A stretch of DNA of 64,000 nucleotides from NCBI RefSeq assembly GCF_003254625.1, contig NZ_QJRJ01000080.1, forward strand, positions 310,001 to 374,000. The letters run 5' to 3'. The DNA is from Flavobacterium ginsenosidimutans (lineage in GTDB: Bacteria; Bacteroidota; Bacteroidia; Flavobacteriales; Flavobacteriaceae). Both the position numbers and the translations under genes were made by a program. Shown piece by piece: positions 8,238 to 16,813 of the stretch. Position 1 is the first letter of the stretch. The number at the start of each line of letters is the position of its first letter. The notes beneath the pieces are model-generated. The model searched no databases. It was not told where the DNA came from and saw only the letters and a list, made by a program, of their open reading frames with translations.

Positions 8238-9467
8238 ATGAAAAAATATCTTTCTAAAATAATCTATCTGAGTTTGACTGTTTTTCTTTTGGCAGGCTGT
8301 TCTTCAGATCAAGATTCTACAGACGAAGTTATTGTAGATCCTCCAACACAAGACGATCCTTTAACGACTTCAAACGCTGCTTCTTACATGGTTGATGCCA
8401 GTGCGACAAAAGAAACTGTTGCTTTGTTTTATAATTTAAAAAGATTGTCTCAGACAAAAACCGCAATTGGTCAGCAAGATGCTTTTAATAGTTTTTATCA
8501 GGATGCTGGCGGAGATTCAGACATCAAGAAAAATACAGGTTTTGATCCAGCAGTTTTAGGTTCAGACTTCATGTTTATTACCGATAAAAGCAATAACGAA
8601 CAAGCAGATAACTGGTTTTATCAGCAAGAACAAAAAATTATTGCCGATACTAAAGCCGCTTACGCGAAAGGAATAATCAACACTTTCAGTTGGCATTTGA
8701 GAGAACCTTATAATGAAGATTCTTTCTACACGGCAGACATGACTTCCGAACAGAAATCTACTGCTTTTAGAAGTATTCTTCCAGGCGGAGCAAACAACGA
8801 ATGGTACAAGAAAAAATTAGATAAAGTTGCCAGTGTAGTTTCTAATTTAAAAGGTTCAAACGGCGAATTGATTCCGATAATTTTCAGACCTTTTCATGAA
8901 TCTGATGGAAGCTGGTTTTGGTGGGGAGCCGATTTCTGCACAGCTGATGAATATAAAAAAGCGTATCAATTTACGGTTGATTACTTAAAAAATACAAAGG
9001 GCGCACACAACATTTTATATGCTTTTTCTCCTGATAATTCTTATACAACTGAAACCAGTTATTTAAGCCGTTATCCAGGTGACAAATACGTCGATATTAT
9101 TGGAATGGATAATTATGGAGATTTTAGCAATCAAGGGCAAACGGGATCTGATCGAGCAAATTCCAAGCTAAAAATCCTTTCTGATTATGCTAAAGCGAAA
9201 GTGAAAATCGCAGCTTTAACCGAAACAGGATATCGCATTACAAGCACAACCCCAGCCATTACAGATTGGTTTTCGACTTTATTGTATAGCGCTTTGACCA
9301 AAAATGATATTCAGATAAGTTATGTCATGTTTTGGAATAATAATACTGATGGATATTATGTTCCAAATAGTTCTGTATCAAATGCAAATGACTTTAAAAC
9401 TTATAGTTTGAAAACGAAATCAGCTTTAGTGAATTCATTGCCGAAAATGTATGAAATGCCAAAATAA
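8238..9467 (+). CDS. GH26 beta-mannanase, surface lipoprotein
   Basis: The 409-residue product has a clean lipoprotein signal (FLLAGC, lipidated Cys21). The acidic stretch right after it (SSDQDSTDE) resembles the lipoprotein export signal that sends Flavobacterium lipoproteins to the cell surface. GH26 motifs are NTFSWHL, FRPFHE with probable acid/base Glu221, SWFWWG, and ALTETGYR with probable nucleophile Glu329. It is a clear paralogue of the GH26 at the head of the operon, but with an insertion near residues 85-130. It likely attacks the polymer outside while the other GH26 works on smaller products; this division is inference. Confidence 0.92.
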   Translation: MKKYLSKIIYLSLTVFLLAGCSSDQDSTDEVIVDPPTQDDPLTTSNAASYMVDASATKETVALFYNLKRLSQTKTAIGQQDAFNSFYQDAGGDSDIKKNTGFDPAVLGSDFMFITDKSNNEQADNWFYQQEQKIIADTKAAYAKGIINTFSWHLREPYNEDSFYTADMTSEQKSTAFRSILPGGANNEWYKKKLDKVASVVSNLKGSNGELIPIIFRPFHESDGSWFWWGADFCTADEYKKAYQFTVDYLKNTKGAHNILYAFSPDNSYTTETSYLSRYPGDKYVDIIGMDNYGDFSNQGQTGSDRANSKLKILSDYAKAKVKIAALTETGYRITSTTPAITDWFSTLLYSALTKNDIQISYVMFWNNNTDGYYVPNSSVSNANDFKTYSLKTKSALVNSLPKMYEMPK

Positions 9468-9476
9468 AACAGCTCA

Positions 9477-9509
9477 AAACCCGACAGGTTTTAAAAACCT
9501 GTCGGGTTT
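9477..9509. repeat. Palindromic element, 16-bp arms and 1-base loop
   Basis: Arms at 9477-9492 and 9494-9509 pair perfectly around one A: AAACCCGACAGGTTTT and its complement. The same design recurs at 12955-12987 and, shortened, at 51011-51039. It lies 10 bases after the GH26 stop and 17 before the GH5 start, within one operon, so it may act as an RNA processing or partial termination site, or as a mobile palindrome. Confidence 0.85.
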
Positions 9510-9526
9510 AGCTTAAAATATAAATT

Positions 9527-10813
9527 ATGAAAAACAGATTTTTAAAAACACTTTCATTAGCCATAATTTTTTCAGCAATTGCTTGTCAGGCGCAAGAAAG
9601 AATTACCGTAAAAGGTAACCAATTTTATAAAGGTGACAAACCTTATTCTTATATCGGAACCAATTATTGGTATGGAAGTATGCTGGCTTCTAAAAAAATA
9701 GGCGATCGTAAAAGACTTTTGCGTGAATTAGATGTAATGAAAAAAAACGGAATTGATAATTTACGTGTTTTGGTTGGTGCCGATGGCGGAAAATACGATT
9801 TTACCGTTCGTCCCGCATTACAATACGAACAAGGAAAATATGATGAAGATTTATTAGACGGTCTGGATTTCTTAATTAACGAAATGAGCAAACGCAATAT
9901 GTATGCGGTTTTATATTTGACTAATAACTGGGAATGGTCTGGTGGAATGTCTCAATATTTAGAATGGAATGGCAAAGGTCCGGTTCCAGTTCCTGCTATT
10001 CCGCCAAATACTTGGCCACAATTTATGTCTTATACAGAACAGTTTCACAGTTGCGAACCTTGTATGGAAGCCTTAAATAATCATGTGAAGTTTATTATTG
10101 GAAGAACAAACGCTTATTCTAAAAAGAAATACAACGAAGACAACACGATTATGGCGTGGCAAGTTGGAAATGAACCTAGGCTTTTTACGGTAGAAAACGA
10201 AGCCAAATTCACAAAATGGTTAAATAATATTGTCGATTTAATTGACAGTTTAGATAAAAATCATTTGGTTTCTACAGGCTCTGAAGGAAAAAACAGTTCT
10301 AACGATAGCATGGAAATTTTCGAAAGAACACATCAAAATCCGAATATTGATTATTTGACGATGCATATCTGGCCAAAAAACTGGAATTGGTTCAAGGCCG
10401 ATAATGCCGAAGCAACAATACCAAAAACAATCGAAAACGCCGGAAAATATATTGACGATCATATTAAGGTTGCTAATAATTTAAAAAGACCAATTATCAT
10501 TGAAGAATTCGGACTTCCTAGAGAAAATGAAAATTTAAATACTGGGGCATCTTCTATTCATCGTGATCAATTTTACAATTATATTTTTGGAAGAGTTGTC
10601 GAAAGCCATAAAAATGGCGGTCCGCTTCAGGCTGCAAATTTCTGGGGTTATGGCGGCGAAGGGAAAGCAATTCACACTGATGGAAAATGGAATCCTGGCG
10701 AACCTTTTACTACTGATCCTCCGCAAGAACCGCAAGGTTTGAATTCTGTTTTTAATGGAGACAAATCGACATTAGAAATTGTAAAAAAATACAATTTAGA
10801 ATTGAAGAAATAA
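9527..10813 (+). CDS. GH5 subfamily 7 endo-beta-1,4-mannanase, exported
   Basis: The protein has 428 residues and a signal peptide; cleavage could be at Cys20 (SAIAC) as a lipoprotein or at AQA as a soluble protein. GH5_7 features are KPYSYIGTNYWYGS, DNLRVLVGADGG, LTNNWEWSGG, WQVGNEPRLF with acid/base Glu216, TMHIWPKNW, and IIIEEFGLPR with nucleophile Glu327. This subfamily is almost only mannanases. It gives the locus a second fold for attacking mannan next to two GH26 enzymes. Confidence 0.94.
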   Translation: MKNRFLKTLSLAIIFSAIACQAQERITVKGNQFYKGDKPYSYIGTNYWYGSMLASKKIGDRKRLLRELDVMKKNGIDNLRVLVGADGGKYDFTVRPALQYEQGKYDEDLLDGLDFLINEMSKRNMYAVLYLTNNWEWSGGMSQYLEWNGKGPVPVPAIPPNTWPQFMSYTEQFHSCEPCMEALNNHVKFIIGRTNAYSKKKYNEDNTIMAWQVGNEPRLFTVENEAKFTKWLNNIVDLIDSLDKNHLVSTGSEGKNSSNDSMEIFERTHQNPNIDYLTMHIWPKNWNWFKADNAEATIPKTIENAGKYIDDHIKVANNLKRPIIIEEFGLPRENENLNTGASSIHRDQFYNYIFGRVVESHKNGGPLQAANFWGYGGEGKAIHTDGKWNPGEPFTTDPPQEPQGLNSVFNGDKSTLEIVKKYNLELKK

Positions 10814-10836
10814 AAAAATCATTCATCCCTGTTTTC

Positions 10837-10922
10837 TATAGAGACGCACTGCAGTGCGTCTTATTCGCAACGAATATAACAGTCGTAAACTGGGCGTAGA
10901 CGCACTGCGGTGCGTCTCTACA
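10837..10922. repeat. Paired dispersed palindromes (GACGCACTG family)
   Basis: An 18-bp perfect palindrome GACGCACTGCAGTGCGTC lies at 10843-10860, and a near-identical copy (one change, GCGG for GCAG) at 10899-10916. The flanks TATAGA and TCTACA make the pair a larger inverted repeat of about 85 bases. The same composite occurs at 40613-40687. It is higher in GC than its surroundings, as expected of an inserted mobile repeat. Confidence 0.85.
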
Positions 10923-10958
10923 GAATAACAAAATCGAAATTTGATAAAAAAGCACAGC

Positions 10959-12938
10959 ATGAAAAATATATTTATTCTTTTTTGTTTTTTATTTCTGAAC
11001 ATCTCTTTTTCACAAAAGAAACAAGACTTTATTCTGAAATCTCCCGACGGAAAAATTGAAGTTAAAATTTCTGTGAGTGATAAAATTTCATGGTCAATTT
11101 CACATGAAAAAGATTTGATTTTAGCACCTTCAGAAATGTCTTTGAGTTTAGATGAAAATCAAATTTTAGGAAAAAATCCTGTTGTTTTAAATTCAAAAAA
11201 AGAAACTGTAAATAATTCGTTTGAAACACCGCTTTACAAAAAGAAATCGGTTCAAAATCATTACAATCAGCTGACATTAAACTTCAAAAATGATTTTAGC
11301 ATTGAATATCGCGTTTTTGACGACGGCGCTGCATATCGATTCGTCACAAAAAAGAAAAAAGATATTACTGTAAAATCAGAAGAAGTCGTTTTAAATTTTG
11401 ACAAAGATTACAACACTTTAATGCCGTATGTAAGAGATTTAAGAAATCCTAAAGATCCCTACATTTCTTCGTTTGAAGCGCATTATGAAAACAAAAAAAT
11501 CAGCGAATTTGCAAAAGATACTTTAGCATTTTTACCGTTTTTGATTGATTATAAAAATCATAAAAAAGCTGTTTTTCTAGAAGCCAATCTAGAAGATTAT
11601 CCAGGATTATTTGTAACCAATAACAAAGATAAATCAGGTTTTGAATCTCGTTTTTCAAAATATCCATTAAAAGAAACCAATGGCGGATTCAACAATATCA
11701 ACCGATTAATTACAGAAAGAGCTGATTATTTGGTTAAAACCAAAGGAACGAAAACTTTTCCTTGGAGAGCAATTGTCATTTCTGATAATGATGCAGTTTT
11801 AGCAAATAATGATATGGTTCAAAAATTATCTGAAGCTTCAAAAATAAAAGATATTTCGTGGATAAAACCCGGAAAAGTAGCTTGGGATTGGTGGAATGAT
11901 TGGAATATTTACAATATCGATTTTAAAGCTGGAATCAACACGCAGACTTATAAATATTACATTGATTTTGCTTCTAAAAATAAAGTTGAATATGTCGTTT
12001 TAGATGAAGGTTGGAGTTTAGAAGAAGACATTATGAAACACAATCCAAATGTCAATTTAGAGGCTTTAATCGCTTACGGAAAAGAACGAAATGTCGGGAT
12101 TATTTTATGGAGTTCGTGGATGGCTTTGACAAAAAACACAGACGGAATTTTAAAGAATTATGCCAATTTAGGAATCAAAGGTTTTAAAGTCGATTTCTTA
12201 GATCGTGACGATGCTAAAATGGTAAATTCGGTTTATGATATTGCCCAAAAAGCGGCGAATTACAAATTAGTTTTGGATTTCCACGGCATGTACAAACCAA
12301 CTGGAATTCAGAGAACTTATCCAAATATCTTGAATTTTGAAGGTGTAAAAGGTTTAGAAAATAATAAATGGACACCAAATGATGATGTACCATTATATGA
12401 TACTACAATTCCGTTTATAAGAATGATGGCTGGCCCAATGGACTACACGCCAGGCGCAATGCGAAATGCTACAAAAAGCGAATTCAAACCAAGTCATTCA
12501 ACACCGATGAGCCAAGGAACGAGATGCCATCAATTAGCACTTTACACGATTTTTGAAGCGCCTTTACAAATGATGGCCGACAGTCCAACAGCTTTTATGA
12601 AAGAACAAGAAAGCACTGATTTTATAGCTAAAGTTCCAACAGTTTTTGATGAAACTGTCGCTCTTGATGGTGAAGTTGGAAAATACGTTTCAATCGCCAG
12701 AAGAAAAGGAAATACTTGGTATTTAGGTGCAATAACAAACTGGGATTCCAGAGATATTACAATTGATTTTTCTTTCCTTGAAAAAGGCAAAAAATTCCAA
12801 GCAGAAGTTTTCTCAGATGGTTTAAATGCAGATAAAGCAGCAACCGATTATAAAAAAGAGATTATTACTGTTGATTCGACAACCAAGTTAAAATATCGTT
12901 TGGCTAGCGGAGGCGGATTGGCGATGATTATAAAATAA
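10959..12938 (+). CDS. GH97 retaining alpha-galactosidase, secreted
   Basis: The ATG at 10959 (MKNIFILFCF) gives 659 residues with a signal peptide ending near SFSQ; a TTG 18 bases earlier is in frame but less likely. The N-terminal beta-sandwich (SPDGKIEVKISV, YRVFDDGAAYRF) and the TIM barrel (KVAWDWWNDW, YVVLDEGWS, GFKVDFLDRDD) are GH97. The Asp412 and Glu467 pair has the same 55-residue spacing as the nucleophile and acid/base of BtGal97b, so the retaining alpha-galactosidase branch is favoured over inverting alpha-glucosidases. That fits removal of galactose side chains from galactomannan. Confidence 0.9.
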   Translation: MKNIFILFCFLFLNISFSQKKQDFILKSPDGKIEVKISVSDKISWSISHEKDLILAPSEMSLSLDENQILGKNPVVLNSKKETVNNSFETPLYKKKSVQNHYNQLTLNFKNDFSIEYRVFDDGAAYRFVTKKKKDITVKSEEVVLNFDKDYNTLMPYVRDLRNPKDPYISSFEAHYENKKISEFAKDTLAFLPFLIDYKNHKKAVFLEANLEDYPGLFVTNNKDKSGFESRFSKYPLKETNGGFNNINRLITERADYLVKTKGTKTFPWRAIVISDNDAVLANNDMVQKLSEASKIKDISWIKPGKVAWDWWNDWNIYNIDFKAGINTQTYKYYIDFASKNKVEYVVLDEGWSLEEDIMKHNPNVNLEALIAYGKERNVGIILWSSWMALTKNTDGILKNYANLGIKGFKVDFLDRDDAKMVNSVYDIAQKAANYKLVLDFHGMYKPTGIQRTYPNILNFEGVKGLENNKWTPNDDVPLYDTTIPFIRMMAGPMDYTPGAMRNATKSEFKPSHSTPMSQGTRCHQLALYTIFEAPLQMMADSPTAFMKEQESTDFIAKVPTVFDETVALDGEVGKYVSIARRKGNTWYLGAITNWDSRDITIDFSFLEKGKKFQAEVFSDGLNADKAATDYKKEIITVDSTTKLKYRLASGGGLAMIIK

Positions 12939-12954
12939 TTAAGAAAGATAGTAG

Positions 12955-12987
12955 AAACCTAACAGGTTTTAAAAACCTGTTAGGTTT
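12955..12987. repeat. Palindromic element, second copy (16-1-16)
   Basis: Arms at 12955-12970 and 12972-12987 (AAACCTAACAGGTTTT and complement) flank one A. Compared with the copy at 9477 the CG step is replaced by TA on both arms, so pairing is kept. It lies between the convergent GH97 and aldo/keto reductase genes and probably terminates transcription from both sides. Confidence 0.85.
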
Positions 12988-12991
12988 GATA

Positions 12992-13948
12992 TTATGATAA
13001 AATACTCTCAATCGCATTTAATTCATCATGAGAAAACTCTGTATTCTGCAAACAATCAATATTATTACACAATTGTTTTACAGAACTTGCTCCAATTAAA
13101 ACAGACGTAATTCGTTTGTCTTTTTGCAGCCAAGCCAAAGCCATTTGAGCTAAAGATTGATTTCTATTTTGAGCAATTTCATTCAGCTGAATTAATTTCT
13201 GAATTCTTTCCTCCGTCACCTCATCTTCTTTCAAATGTCCGTTTGGATTATGTGCTCTTGAGTTTTCTGGAATTCCGTTTAAATATTTATCTGTTAAAAG
13301 TCCTTGTGCCAAAGGTGAAAATGCAATACAACCTACTCCTTTTTCTTCTAAAACATCTAATAAACCATTTTCTACCCAGCGTTCCAACATTGAGTATTTC
13401 GCTTGATGAATCAAACAAGGTGTTCCCAATTGTTTTAAAACATCAACCGCAACTCGGGTCTGTTCAGCAGAATAATTACTGATTCCAACATACAAAGCTT
13501 TTCCGCTTCTTACGGCGTGATCTAAAGCCATCATGGTTTCTTCGATTGGAGTTTCTGGATCTGGACGGTGTGAATAAAAAATATCTACATAATCGACATT
13601 CATTCGTTTCAAACTCTGATCTAAACTCGAAAGCAGATATTTTCTAGAACCCCAATCTCCATAAGGACCTTTCCACATGGTATAACCAGCTTTTGTAGAA
13701 ATTACGATTTCATCACGCAGATTTCCTTGAAAATTATGCCATAATATTTTTCCGAAATTTTCTTCAGCAGAACCTGGAACAGGCCCATAATTATTCGCTA
13801 AATCAAAATGAGTAATTCCTTTATCAAAAGCTTCAATAGCGATACTTTCGGCATTTTCAAAATTATCTACTGAACCGAAATTATGCCATAATCCTAAAGA
13901 AATCTCAGGCAGTAATAATCCGCTTCTGCCGCATCTGTTATATTTCAT
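12992..13948 (-). CDS. Aldo/keto reductase, L-glyceraldehyde-3-phosphate reductase-like (YghZ group)
   Basis: The 318-residue protein has the AKR family pattern: LPEISLGLWHNFG, GITHFDLANNYGPVPGSAEENFG with the catalytic Asp-Tyr region, VISTKAGYTMWKGPYG with the Lys, DYVDIFYSHRPDPETP with the His, and a C-terminal NADPH-binding part (SVLIGASSVKQL). The YMWPGPYG-like segment points to the YghZ/Kv-beta-like group that reduces small aldehydes. It closes the minus-strand arm of the mannan locus; whether it belongs to mannan metabolism is unclear. Confidence 0.88.
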   Translation of the reverse strand: MKYNRCGRSGLLLPEISLGLWHNFGSVDNFENAESIAIEAFDKGITHFDLANNYGPVPGSAEENFGKILWHNFQGNLRDEIVISTKAGYTMWKGPYGDWGSRKYLLSSLDQSLKRMNVDYVDIFYSHRPDPETPIEETMMALDHAVRSGKALYVGISNYSAEQTRVAVDVLKQLGTPCLIHQAKYSMLERWVENGLLDVLEEKGVGCIAFSPLAQGLLTDKYLNGIPENSRAHNPNGHLKEDEVTEERIQKLIQLNEIAQNRNQSLAQMALAWLQKDKRITSVLIGASSVKQLCNNIDCLQNTEFSHDELNAIESILS

Positions 13949-14007
13949 GTTTATAATTTAAAAGTTGGAGTTTTTAATAGATTTTAAAGGTAGAAAAAAA
14001 TACTAAG

Positions 14008-14141
14008 TTTTGCCACAAAGACTCTAAGACACAAAGATTTTTATCCAAAAATGAAATCGCCACGAATTCACGAATTTATTGTTTAAAAATTCGTGAATTC
14101 GTGGCGAAAAAAACTTAGCGTCTTAGTGCCTTCGTGGCAAA
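14008..14141. repeat. Nested inverted repeat between GH3 and aldo/keto reductase genes
   Basis: An inner perfect inverted repeat of 20 bp (14058-14077 and 14087-14106, arm CGCCACGAATTCACGAATTT) sits inside imperfect outer arms (TTTGCCACAAAGACTCTAAG and CTTAGTGCCTTCGTGGCAAA). The transcript would fold into a long hairpin. The outer arms share the CTAAG word with elements at 16471 and 49993. Confidence 0.85.
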
Positions 14142-14147
14142 TCACTT

Positions 14148-16445
14148 TTACTCTTTAATTTCGAAACCACTTTGCAAACCTTTATCAGAGCTTCCTCCAA
14201 CCATAATTTTAAAAGTTCCAGGTTCTACTAAATAAGTTCCTTCATTATTATAAAAACCAAGTTCTTTATCCGTTAAAGTAAAGTTTACCGTTTTCGTTTC
14301 TCCTTTTTTAAGATTAACCAATTCAAATCCTTTCAATTCTTTTATTGGGCGAATAATACTTGCAAATTCATCATGAATGTATAACTGAACTACTTCTTTT
14401 CCATCATAATTTCCTGAATTCGTAACCTCAACGCTTACCTCAACTTTTTCTCCTTTTGCAAAAGACGTTTTATTCAATTTCAAATTTTTATAATCGAAAG
14501 TTGTATAGCTTAATCCAAAACCAAACGGAAATTGAGGCGTTTTCTCCACATCCATATAATGCGACCAAAAAACATTTTTATCACTGTCAGTAGGTCTTCC
14601 TGTACTGTATTTGTTATAATAAATCGGAACTTGCCCAACATTTCTTGGAAACGACATTGGTAATTTTCCACTCGGATTATAATCTCCGTATAAAACCTGA
14701 GCAACTGCATTTCCAGTCTGAGTTCCCAAATGCCAAGCTTCCACAATTGCAGGAACATTCTCTGCTGCCCACGGAATACTCAACGGACGTCCGTTATTTA
14801 AAACTAAAACTACATTCGGATTCACGTTATAAATTTCCTCTAATAATTCTTGCTGTAATCCTGGCAAGTTCAAATCAGTTCTACTTCTTCCCTCACCGCT
14901 TTGGAAACCATATTCACCTAACACCATTACGACAACATCGGCATTTTTTGCTGCTTTTTTTGCTGCTTCAAATCCGCTTTTGTCAGTTGTGTTGAAAACA
15001 GTTTCGGTTAAGAAAGTTGCTTTTTGTTTTAATAAATCTGCTCCTTTTTCAAAAGTTAGCTGATTGTCTTTGTATTGCTGCATTCCTTCTAAAACAGAAA
15101 CTGCAGTATCATCAGAAGCCGCAATTCTCCAGCTTCCTAACGGACTGTTTTTATCATTTGCTAAAGCGCCAATCAAAGCAATTTTCTGTCCAGATTTCTT
15201 TAGCGGAAGCAAATTCTTTTCATTCTTCAATAAAACGATAGATTTTTTTGCCATATCCAAAACACCTTCGTTATTAGCTTTACTTCCAACAACTTCCTTT
15301 TCGCGTTTTTCATCACAATATCTGTACGGATCATCAAATAATCCTAATTCAAATTTCACACGAAGAATTCTGCGAACAGCATCATCAACCAAAGATTCTT
15401 TTACTTTTCCAGATTTTACCAAATCAACCAATTTTGCCACATATAAATACGATTCCATATCCATATCAGAACCTGCAATTACCGCTTTTGCTGTTGCATC
15501 TGCTTCATCTTTTGCATAACCGTGCGGAATCATTTCGCGAATCGAAGCATAATCAGAAATTACAAATCCGTCAAACTTCCATTTTCCTTTTAATATATCT
15601 CTTTGCAAAAAGGCATTTCCAGTTGCAGGAACACCATTCAACGTATTAAATGAATTCATAAACGTACGAACTCCTGCTTCAACCGTAGCTTCAAAAGGCG
15701 GTAAAACCGAATTGTACAATTTCGAATTACTGATATCCACAATATTATATTCCAATCCTGCTTCAACATAACCATACGCAGCAAAATGTTTCGCACAAGC
15801 TGCAATCGTATTTACTTTGGCCAAATCTGCAATGGTTTCTCCTTGAAAACCTTTCACACGTGCATAAGCGATTTTACTTCCTAGATACGGATCTTCTCCC
15901 GCACCTTCCATCACACGTCCCCAACGCGCATCATTTGCCACATCGACATTTGGTCCAAAAGTCCAATTAATCCCTGATGCCGAAGCTTCATCAGCGGCAA
16001 TCGCAGCCGATTTTTTAATCGCTTCTAAATCCCAACTCGCTGCTTCTGCTAACGGAATCGGGCTTAACGTTTTATAACCATGTATTACGTCAAAACCAAT
16101 AATTAACGGAATTCCTAATCTCGTTTCTTCAACCGCAATTTTCTGCACAGCACGAACTTCTTTTACACCGCGAACCGTAAGCATCGAACCAACTAATCCT
16201 TTTCTTAAATGTTCGTATTTTAATTCGGCAGTTCCGCCTTTTGGCGCAGGTCCCGTAACATCCCAAAAACCATTATATTGGTTCATCTGTCCCACTTTTT
16301 CTTCCAACGTCATCAATGGCAAAAGCAAATCAATGCGTTGCTCAACAGTTTTATTTTTATCCAGATACGGCTTTTTTTGTGCACTCATATTTCCAACAGT
16401 AAACAGGGAAAATACCCCAATAAATATTATTTTTTTATTTTTCAT
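14148..16445 (-). CDS. bglX: GH3 beta-glucosidase, exported (BglX-like)
   Basis: The 765-residue protein starts with a signal peptide ending MSAQ. It has the three GH3 parts: the TIM barrel with PLIIGFDVIHGY, NWTFGPNVDVANDARWGR and FVISDYASI, whose Asp298 is the predicted nucleophile; the alpha/beta sandwich (KNLLPLKKSGQKIALIG, GEYGFQSGEGRSRTDL); and a C-terminal fibronectin-III-like domain (VEVSVEVTNSGNYDGKEVVQLYI). Its likely role is to remove terminal beta-glucosyl residues, for example from glucomannan fragments in the periplasm. It follows the two esterase genes on the same strand. Confidence 0.93.
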   Translation of the reverse strand: MKNKKIIFIGVFSLFTVGNMSAQKKPYLDKNKTVEQRIDLLLPLMTLEEKVGQMNQYNGFWDVTGPAPKGGTAELKYEHLRKGLVGSMLTVRGVKEVRAVQKIAVEETRLGIPLIIGFDVIHGYKTLSPIPLAEAASWDLEAIKKSAAIAADEASASGINWTFGPNVDVANDARWGRVMEGAGEDPYLGSKIAYARVKGFQGETIADLAKVNTIAACAKHFAAYGYVEAGLEYNIVDISNSKLYNSVLPPFEATVEAGVRTFMNSFNTLNGVPATGNAFLQRDILKGKWKFDGFVISDYASIREMIPHGYAKDEADATAKAVIAGSDMDMESYLYVAKLVDLVKSGKVKESLVDDAVRRILRVKFELGLFDDPYRYCDEKREKEVVGSKANNEGVLDMAKKSIVLLKNEKNLLPLKKSGQKIALIGALANDKNSPLGSWRIAASDDTAVSVLEGMQQYKDNQLTFEKGADLLKQKATFLTETVFNTTDKSGFEAAKKAAKNADVVVMVLGEYGFQSGEGRSRTDLNLPGLQQELLEEIYNVNPNVVLVLNNGRPLSIPWAAENVPAIVEAWHLGTQTGNAVAQVLYGDYNPSGKLPMSFPRNVGQVPIYYNKYSTGRPTDSDKNVFWSHYMDVEKTPQFPFGFGLSYTTFDYKNLKLNKTSFAKGEKVEVSVEVTNSGNYDGKEVVQLYIHDEFASIIRPIKELKGFELVNLKKGETKTVNFTLTDKELGFYNNEGTYLVEPGTFKIMVGGSSDKGLQSGFEIKE

Positions 16446-16813
16446 AGTGTGGTTTAGTTAGTTTTTCTTTAAGATTCTAAGGTTCTGAGACACTAAGATT
16501 CTAAGTTTTTTTGGCGTGTCCCTTCGGGTCGGGCTATCCGTTTCAAGTCCTCGCACTTCCTTCGTCAGGCTGTGGGCTTTCCACTTCTATCCCTCACGCA
16601 AATCGTTTTCAAAAGAGCGTTTTCGGTTATCTTGTCATCCTGAGGAACGAAGGATCACACTAGAAACTCCACACAAAACTTCGCCAATCTTTGTCGAATC
16701 CCGAGTGTGATCCTTCGTTCCTCAGGATGACAAACTTTGTGTTTCACTTTGCTTGGCTTCGACTTCGCTCAGTCTGACAAAAAATCTAAAATCTACATTC
16801 TAAAATCTAAAAT
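16446..16813. repeat. Repeat cluster filling the gap between SASA esterase and GH3 genes
   Basis: The gap holds several repeats and no credible gene. CTAAG-rich words lie at 16471-16505. A GC-richer segment at 16512-16627 resembles a dispersed intergenic repeat of Flavobacterium, from memory. A perfect 30-bp inverted repeat has arms at 16632-16661 and 16704-16733, each containing GATCCTTCGTTCCTCAGGA. Tandem AAAATCTA units run through about 16783-16819 into the end of the esterase gene. Confidence 0.8.

Noticed and set aside
12992..13948. Aldo/keto reductase as a mannose or mannitol enzyme of the locus
   Set aside because: The motifs point to the YghZ group that reduces small aldehydes; only position links it to mannan, so no mannan role is claimed.
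15064..15519. 151-codon plus-strand frame opposite the GH3 gene
   Set aside because: It mirrors a coding frame with full GH3 motifs on the minus strand and shows no domain of its own.
16516..16710. 64-codon plus-strand frame in the repeat cluster
   Set aside because: It is made of dispersed-repeat DNA and half of the 30-bp inverted repeat, so it is not a gene.
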